60,000 nucleotides of DNA, from contig OX485806.1 of NCBI GenBank assembly GCA_950295325.1, positions 21,144,001 to 21,204,000 of the forward strand. The letters run 5' to 3'. Both the position numbers and the translations under genes were made by a program. This DNA comes from Polytrichum commune (lineage: Eukaryota > Streptophyta > Polytrichopsida > Polytrichales > Polytrichaceae). This document shows positions 48,265-59,800 of the stretch, piece after piece. The notes under the pieces were generated by a model. That model made no database searches. It had not been told where the DNA came from and was given only the letters and a program-made list of their open reading frames with translations. The number at the start of each line of letters is the position of its first letter. Within the stretch, counting starts at the first letter, position 1.

Positions 48265-48747
48265 TAGTTTCCATTAAAATGAGAGTATGTTAAGCTGGGA
48301 AATCGACTCATTTAGGTCGACTCAACCTAAATTGACTAACATATTGTCCTCATTTAGGTCGACTCAACCTAAATCGACAACATAATGTCCTCATTTAGGT
48401 CGACTCAACCTAAATTGACAAAATATTGTCCTCATTTAGGTCGACTCAACTTAAATTGACAACATAATGTCCTCATTTAGGTCGACTCAACCTAAATTGA
48501 CAAAATATTGTCCTCATTTAGGTCAACTCAACCTAAATTGACAACATAATGTCCTCATTTAGGTCGACTCAACCTAAATTGACAAAGTATTGTCCTCATT
48601 TAGGTCAACTCAACCTAAATTGACAACATAATGTCCTCATTTAGGTCGACTCAACCTAAATTGACAAAATATTGTCCTCATTTAAGTCGACTCAACCTAA
48701 ATGAGTCGATTTCCCAGCTTAACATACTCTCATTTTAATGGAAACTA
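48265..48747. mobile_element. Foldback element built on ten 41-bp hairpin-forming units
   Basis: Element 48267-48745 with TA on both sides. Arms GTTTCCATTAAAATGAGAGT then ATGTTAAGCTGGGAAATCGA are exactly inverted at the right end. Between them, CATTTAGGTCGACTCAACCTAAA recurs every 41 bp from 48309 to 48679 (ten units), itself an inverted repeat TTTAGGT/ACCTAAA with a 7-base loop. Spacers alternate AACATAATGTCCT and AAAATATTGTCCT, giving an 82-bp dimer. No coding capacity. Confidence 0.9.
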
Positions 48748-49906
48748 CACGTCTGAAGTATAATCTAGTATTTATCAACCTAACATGACTTTTAGGTGTC
48801 CAAATGGCCAATATTATTTTGAGAGGAGCCCACTCTCTCAAAATATTGAATATCGTGTTTTGTGTGTTAAGGAACATTGTGCTCTCGAAAACAAAAATCC
48901 AAAAAATACACTCATAGATGTTAATTGTTACTTGTTAAGAGAACTTATTAAAACTAAGTTCCCCTCTTGAATGAATTAATATTGATAAGTTTAAATTTGG
49001 ATGAAAATGAAGCTATGAAATTTTATAACTTGTATGACATTAAATTGGGTCCATCATGTATTTGATTTTTACAGAGATTGAAACTAGACCTACTCTGAGT
49101 CAATTATGAACTAGAATTTGATCTGAACAATCCCTAAATACATGTTGACGAGGAAATTACTTGTATGCTTGATAAAATAGATGGTCCAACTGATAATAAA
49201 CCCATTGACGAAGATGACAATGTGCAAATTGGTGATGTGCTGGTAGATAGAGTAGGATTCAAGGATTTTGAAACAAATAAAGTATTGATGTTCTACCTCT
49301 CATCCAAAGCAATCAAACACTTCAAAAGGAAATAAGATCTTGGCGTGCACAAGAATCTCATCAAACTACTTTAGATTTGTTCTTCCATTATGATTAGATG
49401 TATGACTATTACTCTGACATCCATATCTTGTATATTTTCATCCTTAAATTATATAAATGTTTTGAAATTAAAAATATTAAGTTCCAAAGTCACATAAGTG
49501 TTATTCATGTAAGTGTTACAAGTTGTCTATGCTACCTTTGATAAGTATAAGAGTGTTAACATGGCATAAGTATTACAAGTTTCCTTGCTCTGAAGTGTTA
49601 ACAAATATCAAGGGTGAACTGGAGCTCATGATGCTTTCAAGAGGGAAGAGTGAAGTAAAGTGAGTTCAACACTCATCCACTGTGACCTGTAATGAATTCT
49701 TACAAATATGTCCATCATCCCAAGTATGAAATATACATACCCTACGTAAAATCATTGGATATCATGTATGATTTTCTTTTCAAACATTTAGAGGATGTAT
49801 ATCTCCATCTCACACATAGTAAGCTCAATCCTCATGTTTCTCATTTGGATTTTCTGATGTGTTCGTATAAACTCTATTGTAATAATCAAATGTCTACATA
49901 TGAGCC
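48748..49906. other. No gene recognised; two short open frames
   Basis: 48785-48970 (61 codons, FRCPNGQYYFERSPLSQ) and 49165-49335 (56 codons, acidic MLDKIDGPTDNKPIDEDD) have coding-like composition but no known domain. They could be pieces of a decayed transposon gene. The forward frame 49692-49952 runs into the next element. Confidence 0.35.
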
Positions 49907-50255
49907 TTATGGCGGGACCTTGGTGTCCCATAATGCACCGGTTCTCGCATAAAGCTCATGTGGAAGAGAAAAATTGGTCGGTTGAAGGCGATCAAAGCGG
50001 CGTTGAGCTTATCTCGATGTCTTTTACACAATGTGATGTTTAAAGTTGATTTTTGTTTTTAATCATTAACAACCACATTCTCTTGTTTAGCTCTTGACTA
50101 CACCCTTCCTCGGTCTTCTTTGACGCCATTGCAAATGATGCAGGTGCCAACACCTTCCCCCTCTCCGTATAGGAGATGCCCCTTACCCCTAATAAAATTT
50201 TGTTTAATGCATTTTTTGGCTCCGGTTTATGTGGGACACCAATGTCCCACCATAA
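49907..50255. mobile_element. TIR element with TTATGG(T/C)GGGAC ends
   Basis: The left end TTATGGCGGGACCTTGGTGT then CCCATAATGCACCGG matches the inverted right end TTATGGTGGGACATTGGTGT then CCCACATAAACCGG, a TIR of about 35 bp. TA sits at both ends, compatible with a mariner-type duplication. No transposase. A related terminus may lie near 29667. Confidence 0.7.
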
Positions 50256-50943
50256 TCTTCATATAATGAAATTTAAAAAGTACATACTAAGGTATGTGGT
50301 GTTATTCGGTTTTTTTTTTTTTAACAAGTGGACACCAATACTTGAATGATGTGTGGATAGGTGTGAATTTAAAAGCACATACTATGAAGAACATGTTTAA
50401 AAGAGATTTACCTATATCTTCAATATTTACTAACTACTTTGCACTCTCAACATTTGGCACAAATGGGGCACCTACGTAAGGAATCAATGCACGTGCATTC
50501 TTGATAATCATAACTTAATAAGGGGAGGTCCAATTATCCTTCCAATTTTTGTTGACGTTTCATAGGTTTGCTAATGCAACACATTTCTAGAATGTAAATC
50601 CGGTCAATAGAAGATGGCGAGCAAGTAAAGCTAACCAAATAACACCCGCATAACATTAAGTTACATGGGTGTTATTCAATTGCTTCTCTTCATCAGACAC
50701 ACCTATATTTGATTGGTGTGTGGTTGGGTGATGATCAAAGAACAAACACCATGAAGACACTTGTTTAAAAGAGGTTGCACTACGCCTTCAAATTTTAACA
50801 ACTACTCCACACTGAATAGTGCACTCAATTGGGAAGACCTATGTATTCAGTTAAGGAATCAACCAACATGCACTCTCGACAACCACAACTAAGCCAAGGG
50901 AGGCTTGATTCTCAATATGATTGTAGTTGTTGATCCTTCAATC
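50256..50943. other. No gene; internal diverged repeat
   Basis: 50330-50480 and 50690-50860 share GGTGTGTGG(T/A), AACACTATGAAGA-like, TTTAAAAGAG(A/G)TT and ACTAC(T/C)(T/C)(T/C)(G/A)CA words, suggesting an old duplication. No open frame of note. Confidence 0.45.
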
Positions 50944-50946
50944 TTA

Positions 50947-51423
50947 GGGCTACTTCGCACATGAGCCAAGAGCCGTGACCATGAGATTGTGAGAGCCCAA
51001 AACTATCCAAAGGCCATCCCAAGGCACCTCCAAAATCATGTAGTGTGGTCACAGACCCTCAAGTGTAGCGTGAAGTCATATGTGACCGGGCCCTCAACCA
51101 AATGCTATTTCAAAGCATTTCTATGCATACGGGCCCTCACACATGTTCAAATAGAATAAATCAACAGTTGTGAGCATTCAGAGTGCCATGGTCTCCCGGT
51201 TTTGTGTTAGGCCTACCTCCAAGAGGTGGTTTTTGAAAATAGTCCAAGTAACCATGAAACATGATCATTATGTTGCCATGTAGGAATCCATGTAGACTTT
51301 ACATCCATCTTGCATACACATACTCCATTGGTCCCTCTAGCATAGTGTGAAGCAAACTTGGAATGGCTCCACCAATGAAAGTGCTTGAAATGTAATGGTC
51401 ACGGGCTCTCAGTCTTGTGGCCC
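50947..51423 (-). mobile_element. PIF/Harbinger-type MITE, copy F
   Basis: Flanked by TTA (50944-50946, 51424-51426). It begins GGGCTACTTCGCACATGAG and ends ...CTCTCAGTCTTGTGGCCC; about 10 bp of the right TIR (the TGTGAAG part) are deleted. Body 477 bp, reverse relative to C, E and G, with CTACCTCCAAGAGGTGG at the centre. Confidence 0.87.
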
Positions 51424-51526
51424 TTAGATTTGCGAATGCAACACAAGATCCATTGTGTAAATATATCGCTAGAAGTTGGAGAAGCATGAAAAACAAACCA
51501 AAATAACACCCGCACACCTTACCTTA

Positions 51527-51943
51527 GAGCGTCCCCACCAGACCGGGCATAGGGCATGCCAACGCCAAAAATGGGGCATCCCGGGTTCTTAGGTGGCGGT
51601 ACCGGCATAAATTGAGCCCCACCAATGTCCGGTCCGGCATAATTTAGAACCGGCCCGGGTATAGTAAGGGCCTTCCCCCGCCATAAATGGTTCATATGGC
51701 GGCCCTCCTCCGGCCCGCCAAGAGATTACTTTAATATCAGATACTCCGATATCCTACTTTATCCCATGTCAGATAATAGGTGTCGTTGTCTTATTGATTG
51801 CTTCCTAATTATACCGGGGGTATGCCTAGGCTTTGGTGGGCTCTGACTCAAGATGAGCTGCCCCGCCCAAGATGGAGGGCTCCCCAAAGGTATAAAATAT
51901 TATATACTCTATTTGGCGTGTACCCGGTCTGGTGGGGACACTC
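51527..51943. mobile_element. GC-rich MITE with TTA duplication (Harbinger-type, second family)
   Basis: Left GAGCGTCCCCACCAGACCGG and inverted right GAGTGTCCCCACCAGACCGG form TIRs of about 22 bp, with TTA at 51524-51526 and 51944-51946. The 417-bp body is much richer in GC (CCGGCCCGGG, GGCGGCCC) than the surrounding DNA and noncoding. Confidence 0.85.
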
Positions 51944-51946
51944 TTA

Positions 51947-52627
51947 GGTGCACTCACCTTAACGTAGGTGGCTAGGAGGCATTCTAAACCGGGAAGAATA
52001 CTAAGGTGGGTCCGCTCGCCTAACCCCCTCACATTTCCGGAAACGGGTTTGTCCGGGTTGCCGACCAACACCCTCTTTCCGTTGCCATGCGATAAGGGCC
52101 GAGGCATGCCATGTCCCCTTTGAGGCAACACATGCATGCATAATAAGTTAAGCCTAAGTTATTACTTGCCTACGGAGCCACCTCCCGTCACTTTTAAGAA
52201 ACCGGTTCTTTGTCCGCCCAAAAAGCGGTCAAACCTTGTTGACTTGAAGCACGTGGGACCTCGTCCTAATTAACAATCCTTTTTTTTCATCCCTCCCCAC
52301 AATTTCCCTTTCGCCTGCCCCTCGCGATTTTTTTCATTCATTCTTCTTCTCCTTCTCGGGACCGAGGACGCGGTCCCACATGCTTTTTTGGCGGTTTTGG
52401 GAGTGTGACCACCTACTTGGAGGCTATAAGTTTTCGATTGGGAAATCCCGAGCCTCCAATCGCGTCCCGGCTCCATTGCGCCTACTTCAATGTGGCACAA
52501 GTGTGGAGCCCGATGCCCTCAAGGGTCACAAGGAAGTGCATGGTTGCGGAAAGAGGTTAAAAAAAACACGGGACGAAACGTGAGAGGAAACGTGAGAGGA
52601 CTTCATAATCTTATTACTAACAACCAA
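51947..52627. other. No gene recognised; GC-richer block
   Basis: Continuation of GC-richer sequence after the MITE. CAAGGGTCACAAGGAAGTGCA at 52520 is an isolated copy of a motif of the repeat field that follows. Confidence 0.45.
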
Positions 52628-53490
52628 CGACATGATGGTTTCTTTCTAAAGATAAGGCCTGCGATTTAAACAAACTCTGATAATCTACAATTGTTTGTCA
52701 AAAAGTTCGCGGTTCACAATGTGAGTGCTCCTTTTGAATTGGGAATCCCGGAATTAAAGGAGGATCGTGTTTATGTGATACATGATCCCACGGAACGCAG
52801 CCAAGGAGTTGTGTAATGCTATGTGTGTTGAGGGGTTGCATCTAGTAACGAAAGCATGTGCTTTCAAGTGCCATGTGGCAAACTTCCATTGGTTGAGAGC
52901 GGTAGTTAAATCCTACATGATTGTCTTTTTCTAAAGAAAGAGGTTGTGATTAAATAAATTCTAATAATTTATAATTGTTTGTTGAAAAGTTCATATTACT
53001 CAACCTGAGTGCTCTTTTTAAATGGGGAATCCCCGAATTAAAGGAGGATCATGTTCTTGTGATACATGATCCCACGGAACACAACCAAGGAGTTGTGTGA
53101 TGTTATGTGTATCGAGGGGTTGGATCTAGTAACGAAAGCTTGTGTTTTTTGAGTGCTATGTGGCATATTGCCATTGGTTGAGAACGATGATTAAATCCTA
53201 CATGGTTGTCTCTATCTAAAGAAAGAGGATGTGATTTAAACAAACTCTGATAATTTATAATTATTTGTCGAAAAGTTCACAGTACACAACCTGAGTGCTC
53301 TTTTTAAACGGGGAATCCCCGAATTAAAGGAGAATCATGTTCTTGTGATACATGATCCCACGGAACACAACCAAGGAGTTGTGTGATGTTATGTGTGCTG
53401 AGGGGTTGGATCTAGTAACGAAAGCATAGTATATTTTTTTAAGTGCCATGTGGCACACTGCCATTGGCTGAGAGCGATGGTTAAATCCTC
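52628..53490 (+). repeat. Satellite-like tandem repeat, three ~285-bp units
   Basis: CATGATCCCACGGAAC occurs at 52781, 53065 and 53351, a period of 284-286 bp. Each unit also contains GGGAATCCC(C/G)GAATTAAAGG, AAGGAGTTGTGT, GGATCTAGTAACGAAAGC, GTGCCATGTGGCA and TTTATAATT(G/A)TTTGT in the same order. Units are roughly 85-90% alike by eye. No coding frame. Confidence 0.9.
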
Positions 53491-54290
53491 CGCAGCAATT
53501 TACTAATTAAATTACGTGGCAACTCATGGATGCCTCAAGGGTCACAGGAAGTGCATGGCTGTGGGATGAAGTTGCAAATACGGGGGCGAATCTTTAGGAG
53601 GTGAAGTTCCCAATTTGAGGATTTAGTACTACCTTATGAGCCTCATTGTTTCGTACATGATTGATTCTAACAATGAAAGCCTAAGTCTCTAAGTGCCATG
53701 TGGCATGCTATCATTGGCTACGAGTGCTCTTAAAATCCTATGTGGCAATTTTGCAAATTGAACTTGCCAAGGGTCACAGGAAGTGCATGGCTGCGCTGGC
53801 CATGGAAATGAAGTTAAAAACACATTGGGGTCGGAGGATAAGGTGGCTCTCAGTTTGAAGATTTAATACTGCACTACGTGCCTGATTGTTTTATACAACA
53901 AAAGCCTATAAATATATATAATTGCCATGTGGCGTGCTGTCATTGGCTAAGAGTAGTGTTTTATCCCATTGGCGTCCTGGAACTTAATTATGTCATCACA
54001 TGGATGTCTAAAGGGTCACAGTAAGTGTATGACCGTGACTGGCCGTTGAAAGGAAGTTAAAATCGTGAGGATGACATGTAAGAAGGCTCCAAATTTGATG
54101 ATTTAATACTACCCTAAGTTTTGTACACAATTGATTCTAACAATGGAAGCCTACGTTGTGAAAGTGCCATTTGGCATGCTGTCATTGGCTAAGAGGGATG
54201 TTAAATCCTAAGTGGCACTTTGAAAACAAATCGTGTCATCTCACGGATGCCTCAAGGGTCATAGGAGGTGCATGACTGTGGCTGGAGAGG
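53454..54290 (+). repeat. Diverged ~235-bp repeat field continuing the satellite
   Basis: GTGCCATGTGGCA(T/C)GCT(G/A)TCATTGGCT and its partner CAAGGGTCACAGGAAGTGCATGGCTG recur at 53454/53537, 53690/53768, 53921/54010 and 54163/54252, and once more near 55392/55507, with a lone first half at 55683. Spacing is 231-242 bp in the compact part. It shares the GCCATGTGGCA segment with the 285-bp unit, so both derive from one repeat. Confidence 0.8.
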
Positions 54291-54292
54291 GA

Positions 54293-54514
54293 ATCATCAT
54301 ATACGATCGTGCCTAGCTCTCGTTCATCCAACATGAAAGCTCTTGAAATAGGATGCAACCCAGAGGTTACTTTTTTTGAGTTGACTTGACACCGGAATCA
54401 ACTTTAAAGACTTCGAATTAGTTTACTCGAGATCATTGGAGATGAATTGGCAACAAACCTATAGGGATGAAGTTTTATGTTGGATGGAGAGAGGTATGCT
54501 CATATACGATGGTT
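54293..54514. mobile_element. Foldback repeat, ~220 bp
   Basis: The left part with TCGTTCATCCAACATGAAAG is inverted at the right as CTCCATCCAACATAAAAC, together with CATATACGAT on the outside at both ends. The left 120 bp (including GAGTTGACTTGACACCGGAAT) also occur inverted at 57380-57503. No coding capacity. Confidence 0.6.
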
Positions 54515-54551
54515 CCCATTTTTCGTTGCGGCTGGCCATTGCCCATCAAAA

Positions 54552-55023
54552 TACACTCTTAACTCCGTAGTATCACACCTGTAGCAACCAAAGTGCACGT
54601 GATATTACGGAGTTTAGTAGTGTTGACATGGATGCGTGATACTATAGAATTAGTGTAGCATGTGACATTATGGAATAACACAAAGGAGATGTGAGAACAA
54701 TTTGAATTCGTTCTCCAGTCACCTACGCTAGTGTGGTCCACTCCACTTGGCCTTCCCGGGCGATGTGGCGGACGCATGCACCAACATTCAACAAGTGGCA
54801 TAAGAAGAATAAGAATAAGAAGGTGACACTCCACATGGCGCAATGTGAGGGTGTGGGTTGACTTCTTTGGTGGTTTGCATTAATGACAATTTTTGTGATA
54901 TAAGGGAGAGAAATGTGACAATAAAGAGTGAGATTTGAACTACGAACATCCGTTCCCCAATGTTTCAGGATATTAGAGAGTGTGTGACATTATGGAGGTT
55001 GAAATTACGGAGTTTAGGGTGTA
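54552..55023. mobile_element. pogo-related MITE with TA duplication, 468 bp
   Basis: Left CACTCTTAACTCCGTAGTAT and inverted right CACCCTAAACTCCGTAATTT, with TA at 54552-54553 and 55022-55023. Subterminal words GTGACATTATGGA repeat. The ends resemble those of the pogo/Tigger element at 45073-46469 (CACCCTAACCTTG), so a related transposase probably moved it. Confidence 0.75.
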
Positions 55024-57379
55024 AAGCTAAAAACATGAGGATGAAACATGTGAAAATTCAATACCTTACATCTATGACATGTCACAACATTGTACAAAAT
55101 TGATTTTACCCACGGATACCCGAGTTTCCAAGTGAAATGAAATGAAGGTGATTTTAAAGTCCAAGAAGTCAAAAAGTTTATGGGATTAAAAGTACATCAA
55201 GATCATGTCAAGAAGGTTTATTCCCTAGGGTAACAGAGTGCAAGAGCCTTACTAAGATAGAAGCTAACACCAACTTGATGGCCCAATTGAAAAAAAAACT
55301 TGAAAATTTCCTAGAATTACATCTTGAAATAGGGAAGGAATCCTATCTCTAATGGAATTGTGAAGGGGACAATTCAACACAAAGTGCAAAATGTCATGTT
55401 ATCATTGGCTAAGACTCTTATTAAATCCAATGTGGCATCTAATGTTTCCAAGTTCAAGCATAATTGCACCTAGTTCAATGCAGTATGAGCGTGGAACTCG
55501 ATGCCACAAGGGTCACAGGAAGTTTATGGCTGCTCATGGCCATCAGGATGAAGTTAAAAACATGAGGACGAGACATGAGAAGGCTCCAAATTCGATACCC
55601 GATTTTAGTTATCCTACACGCACGTGATGGCGTCAAACGTAACCGAAATTTCTAACCATGATTGCTTGAGGTTCTTAGAGCCACATGGCATGCTATCATT
55701 GGTTATGAGTGTTGTTGAATCCTATGTGGCATCTTGAAATGTGACATTCCGAATCCAACACCCTAGGTGGGGTCTAGAGTAAGGCTTAATCATTGACAGA
55801 AGTTGGGTGGAAGTTTATCACTTGGGATTTAGAATGACATGAAGTACTTTTGCCTATCATTGTGAAGGCCTTTCTTTCTTTCTTTCTTTCTTTTCCAAAA
55901 GTTTTTTCTTTTTCTCCTATACATGGTATTGCTATTTTTTATTGGATTTTGTCCACTTCTTGTTGTTTTCTCAGTTACGACCATATGAGACCTACTCAAC
56001 TTGTCTTAAGTCGGTTCTTTTTAAAAAGAAAAAGAAAATCTATTCCAATGGTAGGTGTTTAGATATTTTTGGAACACAAGATAAGCTTCTAAAGTTTCAT
56101 GTGCTTGCACTATTAGCTATCATTTTGTATATGCTTCAATGTGACTGCTTCAAGTTGACTGTAAGATTTTAAGGTTTAGATCCAAAAATTTCAAAATACA
56201 ATTTTGGATTGTTAGATCTCGTAGCCAACAAACTCTAATAGGTGAATTTATGCTCTATCAAGAAGTTGTTTCTCACGTCATGTAATGGGTTGTCACATCA
56301 CTTAATTTTATCCTCCCAGAACAACTAACCTCTACAGAAATTATGCAAAGCTTACATTGAAGTTGGGTTTGGTGGACTTGGTTTGCACCATATACTTATG
56401 AGTTTCAAGTATTGCAATAGGTGCTCTCATTTATAGCAAAGACAAACTTGGATAAAGAACTGCATCTTTCACACCTATTAATGTGGCCCACTATAATCTT
56501 GACATACCATAATATTTATTTTCAATGTAATTACTCATGACTCACATCATTTTGAGTCCACAATATCATATGTTCAGAACTTGGATTAAGGAATCAATGT
56601 ATATTATATAACATGAATATATGTGTGGATTGAGAAATATGATATCAATAAAACATCAATGTTGTACCAAAAGTATCAATATTTCATTTTTAATCATAAT
56701 GTTTTTAATAATAATAAAATTATTAATTTATGAGTTGCCCTAGTTGTCCACCCACAAAAAAAATACATGGGCTTCCAACCCATAATAACAAGTGTGAAAG
56801 GTGTAGGCTTGGGTTAGCTTACATGTCATGAAAACATCTAGGGAGTTCACTAACCCTTGTGCTTGGTAAAAACATGCATTAATTGGGTAAAAATGAGAAG
56901 TTGAAAGGATTGAAGTGGCGCTGATTTTATTATGAGTTGGCTTCTCAAGCAATTCTTGACACCCTATGTGCTTTTATTTTACCCCGTATTGATTATAAAA
57001 ATACATCAAATGCATAGAATGCATAGAATGAGAGAAATTGGGTAACTTGATAGAAGATGTGTTGCAAACCTTAAAACCTTGGAAGCTCCAAACCCTCCCA
57101 CCTCATTAGGATACAACCATGTCTCCAGCAGGACACTAACTGCGTTAATTGCATGTTACATATCCTAGAAGGAGTGGGTGCAAAGAGAAAAGTATTTGAA
57201 TAACACATGTCTACCTTATGGCACCTACTTAATTGTTTTCAACAAAAAATTCCTTTTGGAAGGACATGCATTCGACGAGGTGCCTATTGAAGACGAGTGT
57301 ACCTCTCATCCATCCAACAGAAAACCTTAACCCCCTGTAGGTTTGTTCCTTATTCATATCAAATGACTTGGCATAGACT
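55024..57379. other. No gene; scattered repeat units
   Basis: Contains outlying copies of the 235-bp repeat (about 55392 and 55683), a (CTTT) run of about five units at 55871-55893 and a GCATAGAAT duplication at 57013-57030. Open frames of 60-78 codons have no resemblance to known proteins. Confidence 0.5.
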
Positions 57380-57503
57380 AATTCAAGGCATTTGAAGCTA
57401 ATTCCGGTGTCAATTCAACTAAAAAGCAACCTTTGGGTTGCATACTATTTCGGGACTTTCACGTTGGATGAATGAGAGGTACGCCCATATATGATTACAT
57501 AAT
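57380..57503 (-). repeat. Inverted copy of the left part of 54293-54514
   Basis: On the reverse strand it reads CTCTCATTCATCCAACGTGA, ATGCAACCCAAAGGTTGC and TTGAATTGACACCGGAATTA, matching 54297-54418 in order. It is followed at 57507-57531 by a CCCTCCCT-type run. Confidence 0.75.
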
Positions 57504-57531
57504 TCCCTCCCCTCCCTCCCTCCCTATTCAA

Positions 57532-58710
57532 GAACTTAGCCCGTCCTTTGTACTACCATCTCTACTTTTCCAATTCATGCTCGTCCTTCGAGGGTTCAGG
57601 ATATGTGTGGCTCACTGCCAAATAGCTTAACAAACCCATCACAACCCCATGCATAAAGGTTTCGAGAAAGAAGTTACAACACGAAACCGATCAAGACTTG
57701 TCGACGTTGGAGTTAGTGGTGAACCTAGTGATAACCCTCTAACTTAGCGTAGCTTCGCGTTATGTGTGCACACCAAATAAGTGAACTCCTTGTTCACTTT
57801 ATCTATAGCAAGTGGCTTGTATGAACATGGTATGCTTTTCAAGTTGCATTTGCAACCACAAGTCACAACCATAGTGGTTTGCTTCAACTAACCACAAGAA
57901 AAATTGAGTATGGTAGCCTTGAAGGGTATATAGTTGTCACCCTAGGGAATTCGTATTCAACCCTCAGTTCTTGATGTTTTTTGAGACCACTTGTGATTGC
58001 CACATCATTCTTCCAAACCCTATTAGCACTATCTAGAAGGTCTCTTCCGAAAAGCCTAAAATTATATGGGCAAGTATTCAAAGTTTATTTTATGATGATT
58101 TTTTGGAATGTAGATGTGGGTTTATTGTATTATTTATAGTTTTGTATTGAGCTCATAGCCAACTGCACAATTAGTGAATGATTTCCTAATAGGAGATATT
58201 TAATTCTAATCTAAGTAACATCTTGTTCTAAACCTTAAGATGCACCCTTGTCTCTCAACAATGTGCATGGATCATGAAACTTTCAAGGCAAGATGGGCTC
58301 TATGCACATGTATGTTCAAGCAATGTGAAGAACACTTGTTAGTTGGAATTGGCATTTTCATTGATTTTAGGCAAATTTCATGCTACTTTGTCAATTTTTA
58401 CAAATTTGAAACACTCGTGCTTATTTTGATGATACACATGCAAGATATGAAGCAAGAATATGGTGATTGCAATTTCTTCACACTTTTGAAATTCTTATGC
58501 TTTGAAGTTGTTTGTTGGACAACAAGAAATTCAATGTCTACTTGAATAGCATGGGATAACATTCTTCAGCACAAAGAATTGTTCACATTCTAATCTAATT
58601 GGGTACCATGTATCGCCGGCACTGTAGACGTTCACAAAAACATGGTCGTTGGATTTAAGTCTCCTAAAATTGGAGCAAGAGAGGAATATATGTGTCACAT
58701 GTCTTGGAAC
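57532..58710. other. No gene recognised
   Basis: Short open frames (57884-58081 reverse, 58240-58545 forward, 101 codons) show no recognisable domain. No repeat ends found. Confidence 0.45.
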
Positions 58711-58713
58711 TAA

Positions 58714-59222
58714 GGCCCACTTCACACATGAGATTGAGGGCCCATGACCTTAAACATCAAGCACTCTCATTGGTGGAAAGGTGGAGCCGGTTCAAGTTCG
58801 CATCACACTACACTTGAGGGAACAACGGAATAAGTGAATGCAAGATGGATGTAAAGTCTACATAAATTCGTACATGGCATCGCATGGATCATGTTTTCAT
58901 GGTCACTCTCATGGTCACTTAGATGATTTTCAAGCACTACCTCTTGAAGGTAGGCCTAACAATAAGATGTGAGACCATGACGCTTCGAAATCTCACAACC
59001 GTTGATTTGTTATATTTTATCATGTGTGAGAACGTTGCATGAATAGAAATTCATTGAAATAGCATTCAGTTGAGGGTCCGGTCACATATGACTTCACACT
59101 ACACTTGAGGGCCCGTGACCACACTACATGATTTTGAAAGTGTCTTGGGATGGGATTTGAACACTTCTTTTGGGCTCTCACAGTTTCATGGTCATGGCTC
59201 TTGGCTCTTGTGGGAAGTGGCC
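58714..59222 (+). mobile_element. PIF/Harbinger-type MITE, copy G
   Basis: Complete 509-bp copy flanked by TAA (58711-58713, 59223-59225). The ends GGCCCACTTCACACATGAG and GGCTCTTGTGGGAAGTGGCC show a few substitutions. The interior matches copies C and E. Orientation as C and E. Confidence 0.88.
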
Positions 59223-59225
59223 TAA

Positions 59226-59700
59226 GGATCATTCATTAATATTTAAACCAAAGAAGCATGGTGTCAAAATTCAATGTTGATGATTCCAAGATAACTTGAG
59301 TAAGATTCTAGGGCCCACCAAACATGCTCACCTTGCTGAAGAGTGTTATGGGATACATTCTAGAAATCAATATCAACTAGCCTTCTATAGTATTTTTGTA
59401 AGAATGATGTTAAAGATCCAAATTTGAAATTTCAACTCCTAACTAAACACACACTAAATTTGGGTTACATAGAAGACACAAACAACCATTTATGTGAAGA
59501 AATCTAGGGATATTCAAGGTATCCTTAAAAGGACATGAGTAACCATCTAGTGTTTGGAGGTACATCTTGTCTTTGGTGTGTTAATTGGAGACTTTTTGAT
59601 TCCAACAAATACTATGGATACAGACATGCTAGGTCCACCAACCTTGCAGCCTCCAAGGAGTTTCCAAGCTTAATATACATGTTCCCAAGAGAAACCTACC
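59226..59700. other. No gene recognised
   Basis: AT-rich DNA without open frames of note; the 69-codon frame at 59535-59744 has no known relative. Confidence 0.45.
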
Positions 59701-59800
59701 AAACTCGGGATGAAATTCTAGTGAGGCTGAGAATAGGAATTTGAACTTGCGTTTATTTATAGTTCTTAGCATGTTGGACAATTGAGCTACCAATACAAGA
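59700..59800 (-). mobile_element. Possible tRNA-like SINE head
   Basis: The reverse strand reads GGTAGCTCAATTG (A-box-like, about 59785-59797), followed about 35 bp later by AGTTCAAATTCC (B-box-like, about 59723-59734). This spacing and sequence resemble a tRNA or tRNA-derived SINE head. No confident cloverleaf, tail or target duplication was found, and the stretch to 60000 shows nothing else. Confidence 0.35.
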
